Shown here: in pieces, positions 12,043 to 23,412 of the stretch
Position numbering within the stretch: position 1 is the first letter of the stretch
Layout: every line of letters starts with the position of its first letter
Source of the DNA: Klebsormidium nitens
Taxonomy: Eukaryota > Streptophyta > Klebsormidiophyceae > Klebsormidiales > Klebsormidiaceae
Length of the DNA stretch: 64,000 nt
NCBI GenBank assembly: GCA_000708835.1
Contig: DF237407.1
Location: 7,077-71,076 of the forward strand
Reading direction: 5' to 3'
Made by a program: the position numbers and the translations under genes
The notes under the pieces: model-generated
Database searches by the model: none
What the model saw: only the letters and a program-made list of their open reading frames with translations
Told to the model about the DNA's origin: nothing

Positions 12043-12333
12043 CCGTAGTCCAAGGTAATGATTCCGAATAAATAAATAATTATTTGCATTCGGAAAACCG
12101 AAAATTCGGATTTTACATTCGGAAAGTGGAAATCCGGAAAGATTAATTATTTCTGAAATGGTCTTCGGAAGCCCGAAAACGGCCAAACTCGGCCTGAAAA
12201 TCCCCTTTCCTAGTGAGAGCATAGGGCATTCGGATTCTTGTCGGAATCAGCATAAATAAATCCACTTTTCTGGTCGGATTGTCGGAAAATAATTCCAATT
12301 AAAATCGTTCGGAATCATCACTTTGGACTACGG
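12043..12333. mobile_element. MITE-like element with terminal inverted repeats, TA flanks
   Basis: The ends are inverted repeats of about 25 bp starting CCGTAGTCCAAGGTAATGAT at the left. The complement at the right has two mismatches. TA lies directly outside both ends (12041-12042 and 12334-12335), as expected for a TA target-site duplication. The interior is AT-rich with recurring CGGAAA/TTCCGA words and no coding capacity. Size, ends and flanks fit a non-autonomous DNA transposon of a TA-targeting superfamily; which one is not clear. Confidence 0.8.
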
Positions 12334-12399
12334 TAGCACGTACAGCACTTTATCGAACTGAATCTACGGGCGTTTGGCAAGGCCGTCGAAAGTGTCTTA

Positions 12400-12555
12400 C
12401 CGGGAGGTCTCAATTGAGCGACCTTTCCACGCCAATATGGGTATCCCTCTGTCGCCGGACTTTACAACTCAGGGCACGGTGGATGAAAGAGAATTCGTCG
12501 CCATCAGTTACCGTAATTTTACCAATCGGTACAATTAGTTTGATTGACCTCCCGG
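12400..12555. mobile_element. Short MITE-like element with CCGGGAGGTC ends, TA flanks
   Basis: A 156-bp segment begins CCGGGAGGTCTCAATTG and ends TTGATTGACCTCCCGG. The outer ten bases are perfectly inverted and the inner bases imperfectly. TA dinucleotides flank both sides (12398-12399 and 12556-12557). Non-coding. The family differs from the neighbouring element, but the flank signature is the same. Confidence 0.65.
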
Positions 12556-13054
12556 TAGACTCTTAAGAAAGCAAACCGACCACTATACCCCGTCCAAAAG
12601 CCATCCGGCTACCCGGTAGCTCAGCTCGGTACTTCGTTCCGCGCTTCCGGCATCCTTGGCGAAGTTCAGTATCACATCGTAGATTCTTTTGCACCTATAT
12701 CCAGGGCGCTCGAAGGTCCGAAGCCAGCCAATGTATAACCGTCACGGGTCCAGTTCTTAACACCAAATAAGTCCACACGCTCCAAACAGACAACAGTGTC
12801 AGTTCTAGTCGACCCAGAAGGCAACGGTTACGCACCCGTTCGCGACGTCCAAAAGAACCGGCGGGCTGCTTTAGAAGGAATTTACCGTAGGTATGTCCTC
12901 CTTCCTCGATCTCTCTACGCCTTTCTTCAGTCAAGAATCTGAAGCCTGGAAAGGAGCATAAATTTCTTGCAACGACTTGGAAGTTGGAGTGTTGGAGGTT
13001 GGCAAGCTGTGTTGCAAGCCGAGGTTGTCGAAAAGCATCGGGCGTCTGACAGCC

Positions 13055-16000
13055 ATGGCTGCTGCTGAGGATGTCGAAGATCAGCTGTTGCAGCAAGTGG
13101 ATAAGCAGGGCGAGATTGAGGACTCCAGAAAGTTTGCTGAGTCTATTGGGGTGAACCATGACAAGGTGCTGGGGGACACCATCAAGAGCTTGCTTGCTTA
13201 CGAGCTGATCACAACAAAGGTCAGTGCGGGTTGACTTGAATGAAGAAGTGCAAAGACGTTGTCCTGGTGTATTTGGCATGGTGCATTTACGACAGGGCTT
13301 CTGCGAAGGGTGGTGTCTGCAATTTTAAAACATATGCGAAACTTGCATAAGAATTGGACAATGCTGTCTGCAAGAGAGTATGCGAAGGATTGGGATCAGT
13401 AGGTAGAACGCGCTGGAAGGCTTTTGGTAATGGTGGTTGCACAGTGGATTAAATCAGGTGTGCAATGCGCGTGTGTTACTTCCATGAATGATTCAAGACG
13501 AGAATTCCCGGCGGATTGGGTTCCAAACTTAATTAAAGCAAATACTTACTTCCGTGCGCACTTGTGCAAGCTAACAGAAACTTGTGATTGATCGCGATGC
13601 TTCTCATTGTCAAAGTTCTCCTTTGATCAGATTTCTAGATGCTTTCTGTCATCAGAGTGTTGAGCCACATTAATGTGCCAATGTTGTTGCCAACGAAACA
13701 CTATCAGGAAGCTGACGTCAGCTTTCTCAATCATCAGACGGTGGCGCACACCCGTTGGGAGCTGACTGCAGAAGGCCAGCAGTATGCGAAGGATGGGACT
13801 CCGGAGGCGCAGCTTTTCCATGCAGTTCCGGAGCAAGGGACAATCTCCAGGGAGGAGATTGAGGTGAATTGCTTAGACCGCAGCTTTGTTAGCTTGGTCG
13901 AGCAGTTGTTGCTCTTCCAGAAGTTATGCATTTGTAGCTTCAACCTTGACTGTTTCAATTGGTGCCCGCTGTCAACGATTGCATGAGAAGCTTCGCAGTG
14001 TTGAGCAGTGGCGATCCAGCGACTATTGTACTTGTCACATGATGGAATATTCACGAACGAATCGGGCTCAAGAGAAGGGACCACATTTGATAATTCAGGA
14101 AGGCCTCAAATCTTCAGGATATGTGTCGTGCGGACCAGGTACGATTCGAGAGTTCAATTGCATCTTCTGAGTAAACAGCATAGTTCCTGATAGTTCCTGC
14201 GGAGACCCACTTGTTAAGTTTACAATCAAGTATCCTCTCAAAATCAACAGCATCAATGAGTTGGTTCTAGGGTACTTCAAAGCAGGGCAAGTCCCTATTG
14301 TCGGTCCTGCAGTCTGTAAACCATAGAGGATCTTTCAGCGGATACCTGTGACATTTATCAGTCTGTCCTTCGCACTATGTAGAGGCAATCAAATAGTAAG
14401 AAACCGCGCACGCCACTTAAGATTCATTTTATTGGATGGGATCATGGCGGCTGCTTGCAAAGCCCCCTGCTTCAACCTGCTGCGTTAAACACCCAGCGTT
14501 CTGGGACCTGGCCCCCGGCCCAGTTATTGCCCCCAGCACTTTTCTGCGCACCCTGTTGCCGCCCGCCCTCCTTTAGCCGGTCAAAGCCCTGATGATAATG
14601 AAAGCGACTACCTTTAAATGTAGGCCAAGCTGAACAAGGATCTGGTGACCATTGGCTTCAACCGAGCAATGAAAGAGCGGTGGCTAGAGGTGGAAAAGGA
14701 GAAGAAACCGGAGGGAGCCCCTGAGGAGAAGAAGGAAGCGAAGAAGGAGAAAGGGGCAAAGGCTCCCCCCAAGCCACAGATCGTCAAGCGGAAAGTGAGT
14801 TTTTGACTTCCGTGTGGCTCTGCAAACTTTCAGGACAAACATACTCACTTGCTTAGGCATAGGCAGCAAGCAAGAAAATGCAGATGCCAGTAAGCTGGTT
14901 GGCTTCTTGTTGATGGCTGTCGGTCTTAGAATAAAGATCCTGGAGAAGTGACGGCGTGGCTATTATACTGACGCACACCTTCTTTGCAGGTCGCCACGAT
15001 TGACGACATCGTACAGAAGCAGCTGCAATCTGTTGCGGAGGGAAAGGTAAACAATCTTGTCATACTTCTAAAGCTGGTATTGCTGTAACAACGCGAGTAG
15101 TCGAAGAAGCTTGCATTGTAATAAGTATTGTGGGGTTGTTCGTATTGTGAGGGGTGAGAGAGAACGAGTGAAAGTCACGAATCACGAAAGCGAAAGTTCT
15201 TGGTCGCCTAAAAAAGCGGCAAGATCAGCTTGGGCTGGCTGACTTGGGGGCAACCGGCCGAGTTGCACACAAATTGTTCTTCCAAGAAGCCCTGCTGTCC
15301 TTGGCGGCCTCAGCTAGTGTTCACGATATGTCCCGTGTGCTTTTTCAGCCGCCTAAGCACACGCTGAACTGTCTGTACTAAAGCCCGAGTGAAGACTAGA
15401 AATTGACATGGAAGTAATTGTTGCGGCACACAGGAACTTTCGGAGAAGGACCTGAAAGCGCTCCAGTCGCGGAAGCTCGTCGAATTGGTGTAAGCATTCC
15501 GCCGCAGAGCCTCTTCCTCTGTCTGCTCTGTCTTTCGTGCTTCGTTGCTGTTTACGGTGGATACGGGGCAGCAATTCAGTGGGAGGTTTGAACCTTGAAC
15601 GAACGTGTATCCAAGGTGCAGTGATCCCCTTTGCTCTGAGGATCAAATATCATCAATTTCGTTGCTGAAGGATCACTCGTGACTGATACGGGTGTTGCTG
15701 CAGTCGTCATATCGTCACCCTTGCACCTCGCTGGCAACTATATCTCCAGCAGCCGAGCGTAACAGACCTCTGTTGAAAACTGCACCAGGCGGAGCCGAGC
15801 GAGGAGTGCTCCGCCCGGTTTCGAAAGATTACAAATTCTTAAGTCCATCGCAGCTCGGTTGTATTCACACAAGAATGCTGGAATCTTTCCAACCCGTTCG
15901 TCAGCGACCGATGCTCGGAGCCTGTCCTGTTCCTGTCCTGTCTCCCGGAGGTCTGTCCATGGGCTTACGTAAAGCGTCCGAAAAATGAGCGAGCCCCTGT

Positions 16001-19000
16001 TTTGCAGGACATTCAAGAGCTTCGTGATCAGCAAGGGCCCCAAGTTTGCGCTGAAGCGGACCAAGGCGCTGACTGACATGACCAAAGAGATGATGGACAG
16101 GTGAGCGGTCGGTGCGCACTTCGTTCTGACCCAGGTTTTGTAAAGATTCACATCAGCTGGCGCCTTCTTAAGGTTGCGTTTTGGCATGGCGCCCGTCATT
16201 GCAAGATTCATCTCCGTGTATAAGTGACAAAGCTACAGTAGCTGTGCCGCGAAAGATCTGGGGGGCAAGCGAGGCGCTATGACTGCTGAAGTGGGAGGTC
16301 GCGAAGAAAACGTCAAAGTTGGGCGTTGGTGTCTGCGATGCGCGGAGCCGCAGTCGCCGTGGGAGACGGTGATTCCGAGTCGTTCACTTGGGCCGAATAA
16401 ACCGTCCACGAGAGTGGCATGTACGGTTCCTGATTGCCAACAAATCCGCCTACCGTAGTACGTTCGAAGTGCAGAAAGCGTGTTTCTTTGCACCCTGTCC
16501 GCCAAACTCTCTTCAAAAAGCCCCAGGAAGATCGCTCATTCTTTGACTGAATCATATCAGTATGGCTGACGTGCGATTGCGTCACCCTTCAGCTATGCTG
16601 CCGGCCTGATTGGTTATGTTCAATCTTTGTCGCAGCCGAAAGCTTATTCTGAGCCTCTCGTTCCCAATGTTTTGCAAAGCGGACTTTGACAGCCCGTTTG
16701 TCATTCGTTTGTTACAGCAAGGCGTGGAAAGGTGCCACTTTCAAGGACTACAACTTCGCCGCTCTCGGCCTCCCCCCTTCCGGAGGCTCCCTTCACCCCC
16801 TCCTCAAAGTGAGCCGCTGTTCAGTCTGCAAACTTCTGGTGTCGGTACATGTTAAGCCTATGCGAATTCTTCTATGTACTCTCGGAGCGTAGTGAATGAG
16901 AGCGGTGTACCTCAGATTAGCCAATACGCGTTGGCAAGATGAATCCGAATGGACAAGTGTAGCACATGCCGCCGTAAAACTTAAAACTTGCGCTGATACG
17001 ACTATCCTGCGATGCATGATTTTGAGCGCTCCTGCACAAGTGTCTCCCCGGGACATTTCTGCCAATCGTGTTCAAACTGCCTCAGAGTCTAGGCCCTTGG
17101 CAGCTCCGATTGCCGGATGCCTTAGCTTTACGCCAATTTCAACCGGGCTGAATCTTTCCTAGGGCATCTGCTGATTGGAAGCTGTTCCGCAGGTACGAGC
17201 CCAGTTTCGGAAGATCTTCCTTCAAATGGGGTGAGTCAGGAAAGCGGCGGACCGTCTGCCGTTGATTGTCATGCGGAACGATGTGCTCTTCAATGAGCGC
17301 GCAACTTGAGTACTTTCCTGAGAGTCCTTGTCTCCCAGCGGGCAGACCGTTTATAAGAGCTAGCTGAAGTTGCATGGCTGCAAATGGTGGCCATTCCTTC
17401 TTCATTTATTCCCTGTGTCTTTACTTAGATCGCAAGAGGGACGAACAGTTTGTTTCAACACAGCGGGAATGATGTGCTACAGCCATGGCCTTCACTCTTT
17501 CAATACCCCTATCAAAAGCTACCTCAAATGCATTTTCTTCCTTCCCCCTCTTCGCGATTCCCGTCTGAACGCTGGGCCTATGTTTGTGATGCAGATTCGA
17601 GGAGATGCCAACGAACAACTTCGTCGAAAGCAGGTGAGTGGAATGTTTTCAGTATGGTAAACTCCATACCATTCTTAGCGCTGGGAACAGGGCGCTGAAA
17701 AACCTGCCAGCATAGTTTAAAACGAAGGGGTCCTGTCAGTGGTCCTGTGAAGGTTTGAAGTCAGGCTCTCAATCGACAAGAGATGTTCACGTATATGTAA
17801 TGCGGATCGAAGGACGTACTTGAAACCCCCAGAGCTTGCTTACACACGGTTCCCTTCAAATATAGAGGAACAGGCAACCGACGAAAATGATCACTAAGAG
17901 AATGGGAGGAAATGTTTATCCCCAGGTATATTTTCCCGATTTGAACGATCGCACTCTGATACTTATTTTGTGCAACGCCCACAGCTTCTGGAACTTCGAC
18001 GCCCTCTTCCAACCTCAACAGCATCCCGCCAGGGACTCGCACGACACCTTCTTCTTAAAAGGTGAGCCCCGGAATCTCAATACTTCGGCCCTGTTTTCGT
18101 GGAGTCTCACTGACGGAGGATTAATTGTCGAGGATTGAATGGTCCATGAAAAGAACTGGAATACCTAGCATAGATTGCATCGGCACACTCCCGCAGTAAG
18201 TTATGTTGCCGCGCCCAAGAAAGAGGTTGATTTAGCTTGCTTCGTGTCTATTCTTCGGCTGTTTGTGTAGTCTGTCCGCGGACTTGCCCCTCCTTAGGAG
18301 CACTTTGTTCTCGGAAGCCCCTGGTCGACTTCGCCTGGAAGCACGGCCTAAAGAACCAGCAGAAAGGAAGGGGAACGAGATTCTTAGAATATCAAAACCC
18401 CGTCTTCGTGTCGTCTGCAGCCCCTGAGAAGTGCCGGTCAGTACCGGAGGATTACATGAAGCGCGTGAAAGAGATGCACGAACACGGAGGGGGTGGCTCC
18501 CTTGGGTAAGCGCGTCTGATCTTGAATTTTTACCGATTTCAGGACTTCCGTGGCTGATCTTCCCTTCTTGGTTTTTTTTTTCCCAATCCTGAAAGCATCG
18601 TGACGCAGATTCACAAGTACGCTGGTCGGTTCTTATAGCACTCTCAGCTTGGTCGTTCTCTGTTTCATTCGACCAAATCCGCTTTCATTTCACCGGAGTT
18701 AAAAAGGCGGTTTTGGGTGGCTTCTCCTGGGGGGATTGCGCGTCAAAGGAAGGTTTCGCGAACTGCACGACTGGTCAAGCTTTATTGCAGCCAAGACGAG
18801 GGCAAGCACATATTGGTCTGTGTCGCGGCCTGTTTACTTTCCGGCACCTTTGGCGAACAGGATTGTTTCTGTTCCTCCACTCAGCTCAACGAAACTGCCG
18901 TCAACAAAGGTGGAACAAAGTCGAATAAGTACACGATCCCTCTGTAAATGGTTGTTTCCTGGAACGTTTATTTGAACGAGCGAATCCAAGGCTGGTAAGT

Positions 19001-22000
19001 TTTATGTATCCCAACAGCCATGTGCCCTAAATCCATAGACCCCACGCAAAGTTCCTAACCCAGATCTTTGCGCACTCCGCACCCCAACTCACCCAAACCT
19101 CCACGCTGACCCCAAACGTCAAATTGGTTTTAAGGCACGCTGCTCCCAAGTGATCTAGATTTACCCAACTGAGAATCCGTCCTGGTTCAGGTACGGCTAC
19201 GATTGGCAGTACTCGGAAGCTGCTAAGAACTTGCTGCGCACGCACACGACCGCCGTCTCCTCCCGGATGCTCTACAAGCTCGCGCAGGCAAGGGCACGTC
19301 CGGATGTCCTTCGTAACCGTGTGTGGTCGTGCTTGCAGTCAGCTCATGCGTCAAAGTTGTCAACATGGTTGTAGGATGCGACCATATTCCTCTATGTTGT
19401 ATCCTATGTAAAGTCTCCGTTCGTGTGACTAAGTTTAGTAAGACCTCAGTTGCAATCAGCCTGTAAAGCAAGTTGAGACTGTGAACTTGACTGAGACTAC
19501 GTGGCGGGCGCATTGATGTCCTACATGCTTCTTTCCGGCAGAACAGCTTTTAGCCTGGAGTAGTGCTTCACCAAACCACGCCTTCCTGGTGCAGCGTCCA
19601 ACATAATTCTCCGCTTTTCCAATCTTTTCTTCTTTGGCATGAGATATGGAAGACAGAAACATTCCTACCAAATCTTCAGCTTAGACGTCACTTTCTGGCA
19701 GACCGCGTCTTTCCGAGTGTCCTCTGGGGTCGCTCTTAGAAGGTCTATCCCCCTTTGAAACAAAAGATATTTTCGTTCCCCGCTCTGTAGTCGCTCTCCA
19801 GAAGGTGATTCCCAGCAGACTCCATCGACCAGACGTGTCTTACAGAGTTCCACCAACTCAGGGACTCTACTCATCACTAGATTTTTTCTGGTAACAGGAC
19901 GGCTTCAAGCCTAAAAAGTACTTCTCAATAGACCGCGTGTTCCGAAACGAAGCCGTCGACCGGACGCATCTGGCGGAGTTCCACCAGATCGAGGGGCTCA
20001 TCTGCGACCGGGGAGTCACGCTAGGCGACCTTCTAGGGACCATAGAACAGTTCTTCAGCCGGCTAGGTAGGTGTTGGGGGTTTCGTGGTTCAAGGTCTTC
20101 GGTGTTTCGTTGTATGTGTCGTGGGTTGGGTCGTGTGGATTTCCATTGGCTTCGTAAAGTTGACTCTTTCCTACGTCAAAATTTCTAGATGGAGAGTTGT
20201 GCTTCGATCACTGCAGTCTTTGGTTCCTTGGAGTAGGTAAGCGGTGGAGATCTGTTCAGGTCGCTTGAGTTCAGAATATTTTGTCAAGGCTCACCAACCA
20301 GGAACCTGACTGGTTCTTGACCGACTGGCCCTCTTTAGACCAGTTTCTTGAGCTATTGAGTAGGTAGTCGTGCTCGAGTAGAGGTCGTGGCGCTTTTTTT
20401 GTCTGGGTGCTTTTCTGTTCGGTTGGGTTGCAGGGCCATGCTTAACCGCTGCCTTGTTTCAGCCGTGCAGCAGATTGTTGAATCTGTCCATATCGATTGT
20501 GTGAAAGCGCAGACTTTCCGCTGTAAGCTATCATCAATCCAAGATCAAGATTGTTGAGGTGCACAGATGCACACTCCACAATGGTCCGGCCGCCTTCAGA
20601 AGAGAGCAGCAGTTTGCAAAGACCAGTAGCGGTGATGTTTGCAGAGGGATTGATCCCTCTCGGATCGACCGCTGAACCGCTGTCAGTCGCTGAGCGCAGC
20701 TTTGTTTGGTTGCAGGAATGAACGAGATTCGCTTCAAGCCCGCATTCAACCCCTACACGGAACCATCCGCCGAGATCTTCGGGTGAGTTTACCCGCTGTC
20801 TTGGTTACGATTACTTGGGGACTGGACCCGTTTTGGCAGCAGCTTGGTTGCTGGATGAGTGAGCTGTCGGGCGGACTGCGGGTGGTGCAGAACGGCCTTT
20901 TTCATATTGATCCCTAAAGCGGGGATGGACCGTCTTGCTTTCCCTAGGGTCCTTGCTCCCCTCTTAATGGGGTCTCAACACACCATCAGTCAATTCGAAA
21001 GTGCAAAGCCTTTCAGGCTTCCCTGATCAGGCTCTCGCCGACTTGTGCGATGCCAATGTTGAACCAAGATTTATCCTTCCGCAATCGGCCTCTTGACGAA
21101 GGCACCCTTTTTCCTTCATGACGTAATCTCCCCAGCCGAGAAATGGGTCAAGCTGGGCAATAGCAAGACGTTTCAACCGAGATGCGATTTTCCTTTGACT
21201 GACGTCATCTCTTCCCATGCTGGCGTCACCAGGTACCACCTGCAGCTCAAGAAGTGGGTTGAGCTTGGGAACAGCGAAACGTTCTGGCCCAAATAATATT
21301 CCCTTGACTGACGTCATCTTCCCACATGCTGACGGTACTCGGTCTCACCCGCAGCTGAAGNNNNNNNNNNNNNNNNNNNNNNNNNNNNNNNNNNNNNNNN
21401 NNNNNNNNNNNNNNNNNNNNNNNNNNNNNNNNNNNNNNNNNNNNNNNNNNNNNNNNNNNNNNNNNNNNNNNNNNNNNNNNNNNNNNNNNNNNNNNNNNNN
21501 NNNNNNNNNNNNNNNNNNNNNNNNNNNNNNNNNNNNNNNNNNNNNNNNNNNNNNNNNNNNNNNNNNNNNNNNNNNNNNCTTATGTTTTTTGTTTCACGTC
21601 ACCTCTGCCTTTTACTTTGACTGACGTCACTTCCACCCATGCTGACGTCATCAGGTACCACCCGCAGCTGAAGAAGTGGGTCGAGCTGGGGAACAGCGGG
21701 ATGTTCCGGCCCGAGATGCTGCAGCCAATGGGCCTTCCCCCGGACGTCAACGTCATTGCGTGGGGCTTTGGCCTTGAAAGGTGAGCAACAAAGATTCTGG
21801 CATTGTTTGCTTGAACCGACAGTCGCTCAAACCAAGATCTGAGTGACTGAAACCACTGCACGAAATACTGAAGCGCTCCGTACCCGAATCCACCCTGACC
21901 ATCAAACCAACCCCTCCTGTTCCCCGGGGGCCTTTCTTTGCTTACCTTCTTGATACTAAGTAGACGCACTCAAGCATGCCAGATACGCTTTTTCCAGAAT

Positions 22001-23412
22001 CAATCTTAGTTCAAGCGCCTGTTGGATCACCGGAACGGTGTCAGACTGCAATAAAGCCCGCAAAGCACGTGCAATGCTGGCCGGATTTAGCGTTGCTGCG
22101 AGGAGGCGGCACAGGGTTTACTGACTTGCTTTGGGCAGTCAACGGCCGCTTGCAAATTGAAGTTGCCCAGTAAGCGCCTCCTTGTAACGTACTCATATGG
22201 ATCCGGTAAGATTGCAGTTTTGATTTTAGTGAGCTTGCTTCCTCACGACCATATCCGACTAATTCAAAGTACGTGCATATGGCCAACGAGTGCTGCTCCT
22301 TACGACCAACTCTGAAATCTGTTACTGCAACTTCGAACTCCTTCACCCGCAGGTTACTCCAAGGCACAGTGAATTGGAAGTTCATGAAAGCTCTGTTTTC
22401 TTTCGATATTCGTCGGCCTGTATGATCCAAAGGGTATGCTGCCAGACTCGTAAAACCGTACTGCCTAAGTTGACGCTCAAGTGCATCTCCTCTGGCAGGC
22501 CGACCATGATCCTCTACAACATCGACAACATCCGGGACCTTTTCGGACATAAGGTGAGAGGCATGATTCTGCAGATTTCTACTTCGAACTTCATATCTGA
22601 ACGTACTCATCACTGTCACTCTCTTTCGCTACTTCAAAATTAGCAGAAACTAAATGGTTGGTGCCTTTGATCACTTGTGTCCCCCCTCGTGTGCGGAAGA
22701 ATGAAGACGGGTTTACATTGCTCTACTTAGTGAGTAGTCCCGCATGATCCTTTTCGGCTGTTCGTAAGCTCAGGTGCCTCTGCGAACCAGTCCAACATAG
22801 TTTGACAGCAGGTGTCAACATTTAAGCAAGTTTGGCATCTCGTGTTTGTCTATCCTGAAAGTGGGCGTAGGACATGCATGTCCACTTTCCCCGATCTATA
22901 GCGCAGAGAGTCCAAAATTGCCGTACTTCCGATCTGGTCCGTCCAAAAAGAGACGCAGACTCACTAGTTTGCATTTCTCGAGCTTTCAAATCCGACGCCC
23001 ACTTTAAATTGGAAAGCGAAGAAAGCAGACAATCGAGAGGTAAACGTGCAGCTTTTTTCTGTAACGGCTTCTCAATTGGTGGAGTCTTCGTAAGAAGAAC
23101 GGCTCTTGACTTTCAAGGTCAGCGTAGATCTTTCGAAGGTTGTATCTGGTGGCGAGATTAAAAGTCCTCTCTTAGATGCCGCACATCAGCTTTTTTGAAG
23201 TCAACGGAGAAGCAGTTTTAGTGGAAGGTTCAAAACGCTGAACTGTCATCTCTGCAATCTACCCAAAGTCTTGAAGGACACGAGCGTTCAATATCTCCGC
23301 AAGCTTCTGGTATCATTCCGTTTGTACCCTTTTGGTACTAACGGTTTGCCTCTGGTTACAGGTAAACCTGAACGTGATCCGCTCCAATCCAATCTGCCGG
23401 TTAGGCTACTAG
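13055..23412 (+). CDS. Phenylalanyl-tRNA synthetase alpha subunit, cytosolic type
   Basis: Catalytic subunit of the heterotetrameric enzyme that charges tRNA-Phe. Seventeen exons sum to 1,593 nt (530 aa): 13055-13219, 13708-13863, 14624-14794, 14990-15046, 15434-15489, 16008-16100, 16718-16808, 17193-17230, 17595-17633, 17985-18061, 18421-18505, 19191-19287, 19898-20066, 20716-20782, 21655-21780, 22499-22553, 23362-23412. The N-terminal part is the winged-helix-like region of cytosolic enzymes. A Lys/Glu-rich insert (exon 3) and the class II core follow, with [20 protein letters not shown], motif 2 [20 protein letters not shown] (about 389-408) and motif 3 around [12 protein letters not shown]. 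The protein ends NPICRLGY, close to the family's usual end. The start ATG lies in GCCATGG. Intron 12 uses a GC donor. The gap at 21,361-21,578 is intronic, so the coding sequence appears complete. Confidence 0.95.
19690..19870 (+). repeat. Decayed ghost of PheRS alpha exon 13
   Basis: Text near 19822-19868 (catcgaccagacgtgtctta, cagagttccaccaactcagg) resembles 19954-20000 in the true exon, which codes the motif 2 region. An earlier piece (agatattttcgttcc) resembles the preceding part. Same orientation, directly upstream of the exon. Confidence 0.65.
21125..21360 (+). repeat. Tandem ghosts of PheRS alpha exon 15 running into the gap
   Basis: Three units of about 90-105 bp begin near 21127, 21216 and 21303. 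Each has a TGACTGACGTCAT word, a CCCATGCTGACGTCA-like word and a copy of the exon start (GTACCACC, CAGCTGAAG, AAGTGGGT, GAGCTGGG). The second unit keeps a CAG acceptor and an open frame matching the start of the real exon at 21655, but then reaches a stop. The third runs into the assembly gap. Confidence 0.85.
21361..21578. other. Assembly gap (218 N)
   Basis: A run of N inside intron 14 of the PheRS alpha gene, flanked by units of the same tandem repeat. The gap is probably unresolved repeat, so its true length is unknown. Confidence 0.98.

Larger units (their letters stand above)
11638..13054. promoter_or_regulatory. Divergent intergenic region between MetRS and PheRS alpha
   Basis: These 1.4 kb separate two start codons facing away from each other, so they must hold both 5' untranslated regions and both promoters, or one bidirectional promoter. 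I see no convincing TATA box. The middle is taken up by two small inverted-repeat elements at 12043-12333 and 12400-12555. Confidence 0.55.

Noticed and set aside
12695-13279. 194-codon minus-strand frame at the PheRS alpha start
   Set aside because: Antisense to the clearly homologous first exon of PheRS alpha and extends through its promoter; no domain seen.
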